DNA of 18,278 nt from assembly GCA_024763135.1 (NCBI GenBank), contig JANTGD010000022.1:1-18278 (forward strand). The letters run 5' to 3'. The notes under the pieces were generated by a model, which saw nothing but the letters and a program-made list of their open reading frames with translations, ran no database searches and was not told where the DNA came from. The DNA is from Thiotrichales bacterium. Its GTDB lineage: Bacteria > Pseudomonadota > Gammaproteobacteria > UWMA-0217. The position numbers and the translations under genes were made by a program. Below, in pieces: positions 8,815-15,776 of the stretch (position 1 is its first letter; the number at the start of each line of letters is the position of its first letter).

Positions 8815-9285
8815 TTAAATTTGCGACGCCAGCTCATCCAGAATCTGGCTATGACTGGCTGCATCGATTTCTTTACCCAGGATTTTTTCAACCCCTTGTA
8901 CGGCAACCGTAGAGACCTGTTTACGCAGCTCTTCTCGTGCGCGACTCACTTCCTGATCGATTTCAGCCTGTGCAGCAGCTTTAAGGCGTTCGCCTTCTTC
9001 CCGCGCTGCATGTTTTGCTTCATCGACAATCTCTCCGGCACGGCGTTGTGCCTGAGACACGATGTCAGCTGCTTGCTGTTTCGCCTCGTGCAGTGTTTCC
9101 TTAGCGCGTTCCTGAGCAAGCTCTTGCTCATGAGCGCCCCGCTCTGCCGCTGCCAAACCTTCAGCGATCCGGTTCCTGCGATCTTCAAGCATATTGATCA
9201 TGGGTTCCCAAAGCACTGCTTTGATGAACCAGATCAATATAGCGAAGACCAGCATTTGACCGATCAATGTTGCTGTAATATTCAC
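8815..9285 (-). CDS. atpF: F0 ATP synthase subunit b (peripheral stalk)
   Basis: Two b subunits form the outer stalk linking the membrane a subunit to delta on F1. The protein is 156 aa, equal to E. coli b. One hydrophobic N-terminal helix at about residues 6-26 anchors it in the inner membrane. The rest is a long charged helix rich in A, E, K, Q and R, consistent with the right-handed b2 coiled coil. The start codon is GTG, with GGAGG five nt upstream; no in-frame ATG would keep the membrane anchor. The gap to atpE is 45 nt. Confidence 0.97.
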   Translation of the reverse strand: MNITATLIGQMLVFAILIWFIKAVLWEPMINMLEDRRNRIAEGLAAAERGAHEQELAQERAKETLHEAKQQAADIVSQAQRRAGEIVDEAKHAAREEGERLKAAAQAEIDQEVSRAREELRKQVSTVAVQGVEKILGKEIDAASHSQILDELASQI

Positions 9286-9330
9286 GGCAACCTCCGCGTT
9301 AATCTATCTAAAATGAATGGCGAATTGGCG

Positions 9331-9615
9331 TTAACCGCCGATAGCAGATTTTGCAGCGCCTACAAAAGGATTCGCGAAGATGAACCACATAGCAATACCA
9401 AGTACGATCATGGGAAATGCTTCCATCAAACCACCGGTGAACAACATCTGACCGGTCAACTGAGGGCGCATTTCAGGTTGACGCGCAATGCCTTCCATAA
9501 ATTTTGAACAGATCAAACCCCAGCCAAGTGCGGAGCCTAAACCAGCGGCAGCCAGAATAATGCCAACGCCCAAAGCGGTGTATGCATAGATAGTAGCGAG
9601 TTCAGCAGGACTCAT
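9331..9615 (-). CDS. atpE: F0 ATP synthase subunit c (rotor ring)
   Basis: Subunit c forms the ion-carrying ring. The 94-aa protein is two transmembrane helices joined by the polar loop ARQPE (44-48). Helix 1 has the small-residue packing pattern AAAGLGSALGWG. The ion-binding carboxylate in helix 2 is Glu65, in GLMEAFPMI, where E. coli and Pseudomonas have Asp. Aligned with the Na+-type ring of Ilyobacter, the extra Na+ ligands are missing (Trp32 in place of Gln, Ala66 in place of Ser), so protons are the likely ion. GAGGAG before the ATG is the strongest ribosome-binding site in the operon, as expected for the most abundant subunit. Confidence 0.97.
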   Translation of the reverse strand: MSPAELATIYAYTALGVGIILAAAGLGSALGWGLICSKFMEGIARQPEMRPQLTGQMLFTGGLMEAFPMIVLGIAMWFIFANPFVGAAKSAIGG

Positions 9616-9669
9616 GAGTTAATCTCCTCAGTAGATTTAAGTCAGTTAAAATAAAGGGTGTTAGAAAAT

Positions 9670-10524
9670 TTAGTGATCGGTTTGGTGTGCCAGACCCAAA
9701 TAAACAATGGTCAGCAGCATAAATATGAAAGCTTGCAGCGTGATCACAAGAATATGAAAAATTGCCCACAAAGTACCCAGAGCCACCTGGGCGGGAAGAA
9801 CGAAGTAGGAAAATGAGAGCAGTGCGATCAACAGGAACAACAGTTCGCCAGCAAACATATTTCCAAACAAACGTAGTGCTAGACTGACGGGCTTAGCCAC
9901 TTCTTCAATCGCTGTCATGATGATATTGACAGGAATCAGGAATTTTCCAAAGGGATGGAAAAGATATTGTTTGATATAACCCATCGGGCCTTTGACTTTG
10001 ACGTTGTAGTAAACGATCATCGCAAAGACTACGAGCGCTAAACCAAAAGTCGTATCCAGGTTAGTCGTGGGTACAATCTTCATATATACATGGTGTGGAT
10101 CTGCGCCAAACAATCCCGCTACCCAAGCGGTAAATCCCGGAACCAGATCGACGGGCACCAGATCCATCGTATTCATCAGAAACACCCACACGAAAATCGT
10201 TAATCCGATCGGTCCAATATAAGGATTACTGCCCGGGAAGATATCTTTGACCTGTTGATTGACGAATTCTACAATCGCTTCGACCAAATTCTGAAAGGGT
10301 CCGGGTTTATCTGCATCAAGATTTTTTCCCACTTTCCACGCCGCCCAGCCAAACAATACTGCTAAGGCAACGCTCCATAGAAAGGTATCTACGAAAAATG
10401 CACTAAAATCGACAATGCTTGCTGGTTTATGGGTGACTGGATCACAACCAATACACCAGTTGGTCAAGTGATGCTGTATATATTCAACGGGATGGGCAGA
10501 AATAGGCTCAGCTGCGTTACTCAC
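9670..10524 (-). CDS. atpB: F0 ATP synthase subunit a (ion channel stator)
   Basis: Subunit a provides the two half-channels for ion passage beside the c ring. The protein is 284 aa against 271 in E. coli, with most of the extra length in the N-terminal region. The essential arginine is Arg218 in KPVSLALRLFGNMFAGEL (E. coli Arg210). Glu227, a His in AIFHILV and a Gln in LQAFIFMLLTIVYL occupy the other conserved polar positions. Several hydrophobic helices are evident. The start is GTG with AGGA about 8 nt upstream. The first internal Met (MNTMD region) lies far inside the protein, so the GTG is needed. Confidence 0.97.
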   Translation of the reverse strand: MSNAAEPISAHPVEYIQHHLTNWCIGCDPVTHKPASIVDFSAFFVDTFLWSVALAVLFGWAAWKVGKNLDADKPGPFQNLVEAIVEFVNQQVKDIFPGSNPYIGPIGLTIFVWVFLMNTMDLVPVDLVPGFTAWVAGLFGADPHHVYMKIVPTTNLDTTFGLALVVFAMIVYYNVKVKGPMGYIKQYLFHPFGKFLIPVNIIMTAIEEVAKPVSLALRLFGNMFAGELLFLLIALLSFSYFVLPAQVALGTLWAIFHILVITLQAFIFMLLTIVYLGLAHQTDH

Positions 10525-10551
10525 GTGAAGTTCCTAGTTATTGTGTATTCG

Positions 10552-10899
10552 TTAGCTTTTGGGGCGCTCCGCAAAGAAATAAGCGAACTGCGCCACGCCA
10601 AATGAAATCAGTAGTGGCTCTGCCATCAACTTCAGGGCTTGCAATCCGATGCCCAAAGCCACCAGCACGAAGACAAAGCGCTGTACAGCATTGAAGTAGA
10701 TAGAATAGACGCCGCGTTTTAAGTCTTGATCGGCGAGCTCTCCAACATGAGTAACACGCCGACCAAGCCATAGTGTATTCGCCAACGCTACCCCGCCACC
10801 ATAAATCGCAGCGATCAGTGAACGCTCACCAAACAGCGACCAGGCAAAGGCGATGACGACAACAATCAGCAGAGACTGAATAATCAATAGGCGTCGCAA
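10552..10899 (-). CDS. atpI: ATP synthase subunit I (assembly factor AtpI)
   Basis: AtpI is a small membrane protein encoded first in many atp operons; family knowledge links it to assembly of the c ring or to Mg2+ supply. The 115-aa protein has about four hydrophobic segments (near 5-23, 27-46, 71-88 and 93-110) with a polar middle containing HVGELADQDLKRGVYS. The start is TTG at 10899, preceded by GGAGG six nt upstream; a second TTG nearby is out of frame. The non-standard start suggests low expression. The identification rests on position, size and topology more than on sequence motifs. Confidence 0.9.
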   Translation of the reverse strand: MRRLLIIQSLLIVVVIAFAWSLFGERSLIAAIYGGGVALANTLWLGRRVTHVGELADQDLKRGVYSIYFNAVQRFVFVLVALGIGLQALKLMAEPLLISFGVAQFAYFFAERPKS

Positions 10900-10921
10900 G
10901 CCAAGCCTCCACCTTAGGATT

Positions 10922-10950
10922 CTATTATTTAAACCGCAGGAAAATGTCAG
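10922..10950 (-). promoter_or_regulatory. Candidate sigma-70 promoter for the atp operon
   Basis: On the minus strand CTGACA (complement of 10945-10950) is one base off the -35 consensus. A 17-bp spacer separates it from TAATAG (complement of 10922-10927), which matches the -10 consensus at only three positions. Transcription would begin around 10915, giving a very short leader before the GGAGG of atpI. The correct spacing and location support it; the poor -10 argues against it. Confidence 0.28.
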
Positions 10951-11030
10951 CCCTTGATAATGACACTTTCAGGTTTCAAACTTAAATTTAATGGCGCTTA
11001 AATCAATCTACAGGGACTGCCTAACGCTAA

Positions 11031-11060
11031 CTATGGTGCGACCCTGTGGACGTGCCATAG
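11031..11060. repeat. 30-bp dyad symmetry upstream of atpI
   Basis: The left arm CTATGGTGCG and right arm CGTGCCATAG can form ten pairs, two of them G-T wobbles. Inside, CC and GG around a CTGT loop extend the helix. No T run follows on either strand, so it is not a standard terminator. It could be a protein-binding operator or an RNA hairpin. It lies about 130 bp upstream of the atpI start codon. Confidence 0.5.
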
Positions 11061-11166
11061 TGTGATAAATCCGACAGCTTCGGTCAGCGCGATATTGCAA
11101 CAAATCCAGAGACTACGTGTCATTGATGAATATCAGCTCTTTTTCAAAAACTGTTGCGCAAAACGG

Positions 11167-11220
11167 CCGCGTAGCTCGATCACTGCGGTGGTCGCTGCGC
11201 AGGCTACACCTGCTACGCGG
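11167..11220. other. Potential three-way-junction RNA/DNA fold
   Basis: Three nested helices can form together. P1 is CCGCGTA (11167-11173) with TACGCGG (11214-11220). P2 is GATCAC with GTGGTC around a TGCG loop (11178-11193). P3 is GCAGG with CCTGC around CTACA (11199-11213). No T-run terminator or promoter was identified beside it, so transcription is unproven, and such a fold can arise by chance in GC-rich sequence. Confidence 0.3.
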
Positions 11221-11408
11221 GCTACTCGCAAGGTTTGGCGTCAGCTTTTAAAAAGCGCAGCGAGTATATAGTGAGATCTGGAAGAGGGTCAATAAAATAT
11301 GAGCGTTAGATTTCAAGGATCGATGTCTATGGTTAGCCCGAGGTGCGCGCAAACCGGGTTCGTTGCGAACATTCGTCGATGCTGAAACTCGGTCACGCCG
11401 CAACTCGG

Positions 11409-12278
11409 CTATTTCATAAGATGTTCAATGATGCCGTCCAGTTCATCCAGGCTGGTGTAGTTAACGACGAGTTTGCCTTGCCCCTTACTGTTGTATTGAA
11501 TGCTCACCGGCGCTCCAAGCCTATCAGCCAGATCGGACTCCAAACGTACCACGTCGGGCGAGCGCTGTACGCTTTTTGTTTTACCGACAGGCTTGTCTGA
11601 TGCTTTGAGTTTTTTAATGTAACGCTCGGTTTCTCGCACAGAGAGGCCCTTCGAGACAATCTGTTGCGCTGCTAAGACCTGTTCCTTGGCGGGTAATGCC
11701 AATAATGCACGCGCATGCCCCATTTCCAGTAATCCTTCATCCAATAGTTGCTTCACCTCATCTTGCAGGTCCAGCAGACGGAGTAAGTTCGTGACGGCCG
11801 CCCGTGAACGCCCAACGGCTTCAGCCGCCTGCGCGTGAGTCAATTCGAATTCATTGATCAACCGCTGCAATGCCTGTGATTCTTCTAGAGGATTAAGGTT
11901 TTCGCGCTGAATGTTCTCAATTAACGCCATCGCAGCTGCGGCTTGATCAGGCACATCTTTGACAACCGCCGAAATCTCATGCAAACCAGCCAGTTGGGAT
12001 GCGCGCCAGCGCCGCTCACCGGCAATCAGTTCATACCCTGTACCCAATGGCCGCACCACGATCGGTTGCACCAGCCCTTGGGTGCGAATCGACTCGGCCA
12101 GTTCTTCGAGTGATTCCTGGCGGATGTGAATGCGGGGTTGATACTGACCTCGCTGCACTTTTTCGATCGGCAGCACTTGCAGGTCGCTCTCCGTCGTTTT
12201 GCCTTGGGTCGGTTGCGAACCGGCGGAACTCAGCAGTGCGTCCAGACCGCGGCCCAACCCCGGTTTTTTTCTAGCCAT
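11409..12278 (-). CDS. parB: Chromosome-partitioning protein ParB
   Basis: ParB binds parS sites, spreads as a CTP-dependent clamp and works with ParA to segregate the origin region. The 289-aa protein has an N-terminal tail beginning MARKKPGLGRGLDALLSS, the clamp motifs GERRWRA (87-93) and ENIQRENLNPLEE (121-133), a helix-turn-helix near 146-169 (LTHAQAAEAVGRSRAAVTNL), and a C-terminal dimerisation region ending in LDGIIEHLMK. I chose the ATG at 12278: it overlaps the parA stop by 8 nt and gives the standard family N-terminus. The frame stays open further upstream (to 12530), but that part lies entirely within parA. No convincing parS site was found in the window. Confidence 0.97.
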   Translation of the reverse strand: MARKKPGLGRGLDALLSSAGSQPTQGKTTESDLQVLPIEKVQRGQYQPRIHIRQESLEELAESIRTQGLVQPIVVRPLGTGYELIAGERRWRASQLAGLHEISAVVKDVPDQAAAAMALIENIQRENLNPLEESQALQRLINEFELTHAQAAEAVGRSRAAVTNLLRLLDLQDEVKQLLDEGLLEMGHARALLALPAKEQVLAAQQIVSKGLSVRETERYIKKLKASDKPVGKTKSVQRSPDVVRLESDLADRLGAPVSIQYNSKGQGKLVVNYTSLDELDGIIEHLMK

Positions 12279-13086
12279 AGTTCTCTTCGCCCCCATACGC
12301 GGGTGACCTGTCATTTTCGGTGAGCGATTCGCGGCGCAGCAACTCACCGGCCAACGCCAAATAGGCCATAGCACCGCGCGAGGACCGATCATAGTGCAGG
12401 ATCGGCGCACCATGGCTCGGTGCCTCGGCCAAACGAATGTTTCGTGGAATGATCGTATTGTAAACTTTATCGCCAAAGTAACTCTCAAGCTGCGCAGACA
12501 CATCGTTGGCAAGATTGTTACGGGGATCAAACATGGTGCGCAGCAGACCTGCCACTCGCAAATCGGGATTCACTGAACGTTGAATGTCCTCAATGGTACT
12601 CATCAGTGCCGTGAGTCCTTCCAGAGCATAGTATTCACATTGCATGGGGATCAGCACCCCCTGCGCGGCAACCAAAGCATTGACCGTGAGCATGTTTAAT
12701 GAGGGCGGGCAATCGATAAAGATGAAATCATAGTCGTCTACAATTCCGGAAATTGCCTGTTTTAGCTTGAACTCCCGCCCGTACAAGGCGGTTAGCTTGA
12801 CTTCTGCAACAGTGATATCTGCATTCCCCGGTATCAGATCAAAGTGCCAATCATCAAGGTGCAGCAAAACCTGGTCCACTGGCTGGTCACCCAGGAGTAA
12901 TTCACAGGCCGAAGCTTCCAACGCGTGTTTGTCGATCCCACAACCCATGGTCGCATTGCCTTGTGGATCCACATCAATGAGCAATACGCGTCGCTTGGTC
13001 GCCGCTAGAGAAGCCGCGAGATTGACGCTGGTCGTGGTTTTTCCCACGCCCCCTTTCTGGTTAGTGATGGCAAAAATCTTAGTCAT
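12271..13086 (-). CDS. parA: Chromosome-partitioning ATPase ParA (Soj-type)
   Basis: ParA is a Walker-type ATPase that binds the nucleoid and drives movement of ParB-parS complexes. The 271-aa protein begins directly with the fold, without the N-terminal DNA-binding domain of plasmid type Ia ParAs. It shows the deviant Walker A KGGVGKTT (11-18), LLIDVDPQGN (35-44) and the Walker B segment FIDCPPS (123-129). The ATG overlaps the rsmG stop codon by 8 nt (ATGACTAA), and its own stop overlaps the parB start in the same way. Position next to rsmG and mnmG is typical of the chromosomal, not the plasmid, type. Confidence 0.97.
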   Translation of the reverse strand: MTKIFAITNQKGGVGKTTTSVNLAASLAATKRRVLLIDVDPQGNATMGCGIDKHALEASACELLLGDQPVDQVLLHLDDWHFDLIPGNADITVAEVKLTALYGREFKLKQAISGIVDDYDFIFIDCPPSLNMLTVNALVAAQGVLIPMQCEYYALEGLTALMSTIEDIQRSVNPDLRVAGLLRTMFDPRNNLANDVSAQLESYFGDKVYNTIIPRNIRLAEAPSHGAPILHYDRSSRGAMAYLALAGELLRRESLTENDRSPAYGGEENYG

Positions 13087-13705
13087 GAGGAAGAATGTCT
13101 ATCACGTGGCGCTCGGCATCCAGTCCAGGTACCTGTATGGGTTCCACAGTGTACGTCATTTTCCCATCCAATGCCGCGAGTTCTTTTGTGGGAACACGTC
13201 CCTTCATTGCCAGCAGGTGTCCACCAGGCTTGACACAGTGTCGCGCCGCCTGTGCGAACACATCAAGTGTTGCAAAGGCTCGGCTGACCACTTGGTCAAA
13301 AGCTGTGTGGCAAGCCAGCGTCTCGATGCGCCCTTGCTCGACAAGCACATTCTGCAACCCCAGACTCAGTGCAGCCTGGCGCATGAAACGCACTCGCTTG
13401 GCAGCGGCATCGAGTAACACAAATTGCCAATTGGGAAACATAATGGCGAGTGGAATGCCCGGCAGTCCGGCACCTGAACCCACATCCAGGGTTCGTTCGC
13501 CTCGCAGCAGGGGCGCGATACTCAGGCTATCGAGCAAATGCGCTACCACCATCTCTACCGGATCGGTAATGCGGGTGAGGTTATCAACGCGGTTCCAACG
13601 CTGGATCAAGTGTAAGTAATCGAGCGCTGCCTCGATTTGATCTGAGTCCGCGCATAAGCCAAGCTGTGCGGTTCCTGCAGACAGTACTTGGTTTAAATCA
13701 GACAC
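13079..13705 (-). CDS. rsmG: 16S rRNA (guanine-527-N7)-methyltransferase RsmG
   Basis: RsmG (GidB) uses S-adenosylmethionine to methylate G527 of 16S rRNA; loss of the enzyme gives low-level streptomycin resistance in several bacteria. The 208-aa protein has the SAM-binding motif DVGSGAGLPGIPLAI (from residue 74), LLDAAAKRVRFMRQ after the second strand, and SRAFATLDVFAQAARH. The start is GTG at 13705, sharing its first G with the last base of the mnmG TAG stop. There is little Shine-Dalgarno sequence, so re-initiation from mnmG translation is likely. Confidence 0.96.
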   Translation of the reverse strand: MSDLNQVLSAGTAQLGLCADSDQIEAALDYLHLIQRWNRVDNLTRITDPVEMVVAHLLDSLSIAPLLRGERTLDVGSGAGLPGIPLAIMFPNWQFVLLDAAAKRVRFMRQAALSLGLQNVLVEQGRIETLACHTAFDQVVSRAFATLDVFAQAARHCVKPGGHLLAMKGRVPTKELAALDGKMTYTVEPIQVPGLDAERHVIDILPHD

Positions 13706-15600
13706 TAGGCGGTGCGCCGAGCGGGGTTGCGCCGTTGTTTCTTGAGATGGATCAGCAGCAGAGAGACAGCTGCCGGTGTGACGCCAGGAATCCGGCCCGC
13801 CTGCCCAATGCTGGTGGGTCGTTGCTGATTGAGTTTTTCCTTGACTTCATGTGAGAGACCACTGACTTGCGCGTAGTCGAGATCGTCAGGCAGGGATACG
13901 TCTTCCTGGGCGCGCGCCCGTGCGATTTCATCCTGTTGGCGATCGATGTACCCGGCATATTTGATCTGCACTTCAACTTGTTCGGCGACTTCAGGATCTG
14001 CCACGCCGGGTTGCGCGGCTTGCAGCTGCATTAACTTGCCGTAAGTCATATCCGGTCGACGTAAGAGATCCTCCAAGCGAAATTCACGGCTCATGGCCCC
14101 ATCCAGCACTGTATGCAGTTCCTGCGCTGACAGCCTGCTTGGATGTACGTAGGTTTCATGCAATCGTTGCCGCTCTTTTTCGACGGCCTCGCGCTTTTCA
14201 CAGAAACGCTGCCATCGCACATCGTCCACCAACCCCAATTCGCGTCCCATCTCAGTCAAACGCAAATCCGCGTTGTCTTCGCGCAACAAGAGTCGATGTT
14301 CAGCCCGACTGGTAAACATTCGATAGGGTTCCAGGGTCCCTTGGGTAATCAAATCATCGATCATTACGCCAAGATAGGCTTCATCACGACGGGGTGACCA
14401 GGGCTCACGCTCTTGCACAGCCAACGCCGCGTTGACACCTGCAAGCAGCCCTTGCGCGGCCGCCTCTTCATATCCAGTGGTGCCATTGATTTGGCCCGCA
14501 AAATATAAGCCACGCAGCGCACGAGTCTCCAGGGTAGGGCGCAGATCCCGAGGATCGAAAAAGTCGTACTCAATTGCATAACCCGGACGGGTGATAAAAG
14601 CTCGCTCCAACCCGGCGATCGAACGGACCAAATCCAGCTGTACATCAAAAGGCAAGGAAGTGGAAATCCCATTGGGATAGATCTCGTGAGTCGTCAAACC
14701 TTCCGGCTCCAAAAAAACCTGATGGCTGTCCTTGTCCGCAAAACGGATAATCTTGTCCTCGATCGAGGGGCAGTATCGGGGACCCACGCCTTCGATTTTG
14801 CCACTGTAAAGAGGGGAACGATCTAAACCGGCGTGTATATACTCATGCGTCTGGGGATTTGTATAGGTGATGTGGCAAGGTACTTGGCGTGGATGCTCAC
14901 TTCGATTTCCGAGAAATGAGAACACCGGGGTAGGCTCATCACCTGGTTGGCTTTTCATTTGCGAGAAGTCGATTGTCCGAGCATCCAGACGCGGCGGTGT
15001 ACCGGTTTTCAAGCGTTCGACACGAAACGGCAGCTCCCGTAAACGCGCCGCGAGAGACAGGGCAGGGGGATCACCTGCTCGCCCCCCACGGTAATGACTC
15101 TGACCAATGTGAATCGTCCCTCCAAGAAAGGTTCCCGCCGTGAGTATGATCGCTCGTGCACGGAATTCGAGGCCCATCTGCGTCACCACGCCGGTGACTC
15201 GCTCCCCTTCGACAATGACATCGTCCACCGCCTGCTGAAAGACCTGCAAATTGGGCTGAGTCTCAACCATTTCACGAATAGCGGCTTTATATAGCAACCG
15301 ATCTGCCTGGGCGCGGGTGGCGCGTACAGCCGGACCCTTGCGCTGGTTGAGAATTCTAAACTGGATACCGCCACGGTCCGCTGCGCGCGCCATGGCTCCA
15401 CCCAAGGCATCAATTTCCTTCACCAAATGACCCTTGCCAATACCGCCAATGGCCGGGTTACAACTCATTTGTCCTACGGTTTCGATATTGTGAGTCAGCA
15501 ATAGTGTTTTGACCCCCATACGGGCGCTGGCCAGGGCCGCCTCGGTACCTGCATGGCCGCCCCCAATGACGATGACTGCAAATTCTTCTGGATACTGCAT
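13705..15600 (-). CDS. mnmG: tRNA uridine-5-carboxymethylaminomethyl modification enzyme MnmG
   Basis: MnmG (GidA) is the FAD protein that works in a complex with MnmE to place the cmnm5 group on wobble uridine 34 of certain tRNAs. The 631-aa protein shows the dinucleotide motif VIGGGHAGTEAA (from residue 11), the family signature SCNPAIGGIGKGHLVKEIDA (46-65), TGTPPR (199-204) and GPRYCPSIEDKI (273-284). The C-terminal helical part includes GRIPGVTPAAVSLLL, the region known to bind MnmE. The ATG at 15600 has only a weak AGAG upstream. It is separated from mnmE by a plus-strand transporter gene. Confidence 0.98.
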   Translation of the reverse strand: MQYPEEFAVIVIGGGHAGTEAALASARMGVKTLLLTHNIETVGQMSCNPAIGGIGKGHLVKEIDALGGAMARAADRGGIQFRILNQRKGPAVRATRAQADRLLYKAAIREMVETQPNLQVFQQAVDDVIVEGERVTGVVTQMGLEFRARAIILTAGTFLGGTIHIGQSHYRGGRAGDPPALSLAARLRELPFRVERLKTGTPPRLDARTIDFSQMKSQPGDEPTPVFSFLGNRSEHPRQVPCHITYTNPQTHEYIHAGLDRSPLYSGKIEGVGPRYCPSIEDKIIRFADKDSHQVFLEPEGLTTHEIYPNGISTSLPFDVQLDLVRSIAGLERAFITRPGYAIEYDFFDPRDLRPTLETRALRGLYFAGQINGTTGYEEAAAQGLLAGVNAALAVQEREPWSPRRDEAYLGVMIDDLITQGTLEPYRMFTSRAEHRLLLREDNADLRLTEMGRELGLVDDVRWQRFCEKREAVEKERQRLHETYVHPSRLSAQELHTVLDGAMSREFRLEDLLRRPDMTYGKLMQLQAAQPGVADPEVAEQVEVQIKYAGYIDRQQDEIARARAQEDVSLPDDLDYAQVSGLSHEVKEKLNQQRPTSIGQAGRIPGVTPAAVSLLLIHLKKQRRNPARRTA

Positions 15601-15681
15601 CTGTATATACGCTCTAACGCAAATTATAAATTGGTGTGAACTTTCTCGTTTCTATCTGTGTAAATCACTGAAATTGGGGTA

Positions 15682-15711
15682 ATTATAACGCATCACCCCT
15701 GGCTCTCCGAA
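15682..15711 (-). promoter_or_regulatory. Candidate promoter for the mnmG-rsmG-parA-parB string
   Basis: The complement of 15682-15687 is a perfect TATAAT. Its best -35 partner is TTCGGA (complement of 15706-15711) at 18 bp, which is weak. The leader would be about 75 nt. The same bases read TATAAC on the plus strand and could be a -10 for the divergent transporter gene. A second TATAAT at 15623-15628 (minus) has no better -35 sequence. Confidence 0.3.
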
Positions 15712-15776
15712 AGACCTTGCTTGCGGCACTTCTTCAGTCCGGTAAGATGCGCTCAAAGCTCAGATTGGAACACGCT

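Larger units (their letters stand above)
10900..11408. other. Non-coding gap between parB and atpI with secondary-structure potential
   Basis: This gap of 509 bp separates parB from the atp operon. It should hold the atp promoter (candidate at 10922-10950). It contains a 30-bp dyad at 11031-11060 and a potential three-way-junction fold at 11167-11220. A plus-strand frame at 11062-11271 would encode 69 aa rich in A, R and T with no recognisable motif, and I do not support it as a gene. A small dyad GTTCG-TTG-CGAAC (11359-11371) lies downstream of the parB stop but lacks a T run. Confidence 0.5.

Noticed and set aside
10519..10533. Possible parS site around TCACGTGA
   Set aside because: Only the central eight bases fit the parS palindrome and the outer arms do not. 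Similar CACGTGG cores near 290 and 13090 are equally incomplete.
11062..11271. 69-aa plus-strand frame in the parB-atpI gap
   Set aside because: It has no motif, no convincing ribosome site and a biased A/R/T composition typical of an accidental frame in GC-rich sequence.
12279..12530. Long N-terminal extension of ParB
   Set aside because: It lies wholly within parA in another frame, and ParB homologues start at MARKKPGLGRGL.
15717..15776. Earlier TTG and ATG starts for the CDF transporter
   Set aside because: Neither has a clear ribosome site, and family-like sequence starts at the ATG at 15777. Some doubt remains about the ATG at 15747.
15601..15776. oriC between mnmG and the neighbouring gene, as in E. 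coli
   Set aside because: The gap is short and holds no DnaA boxes or AT-rich repeats beyond two TATAAT-like promoter elements.
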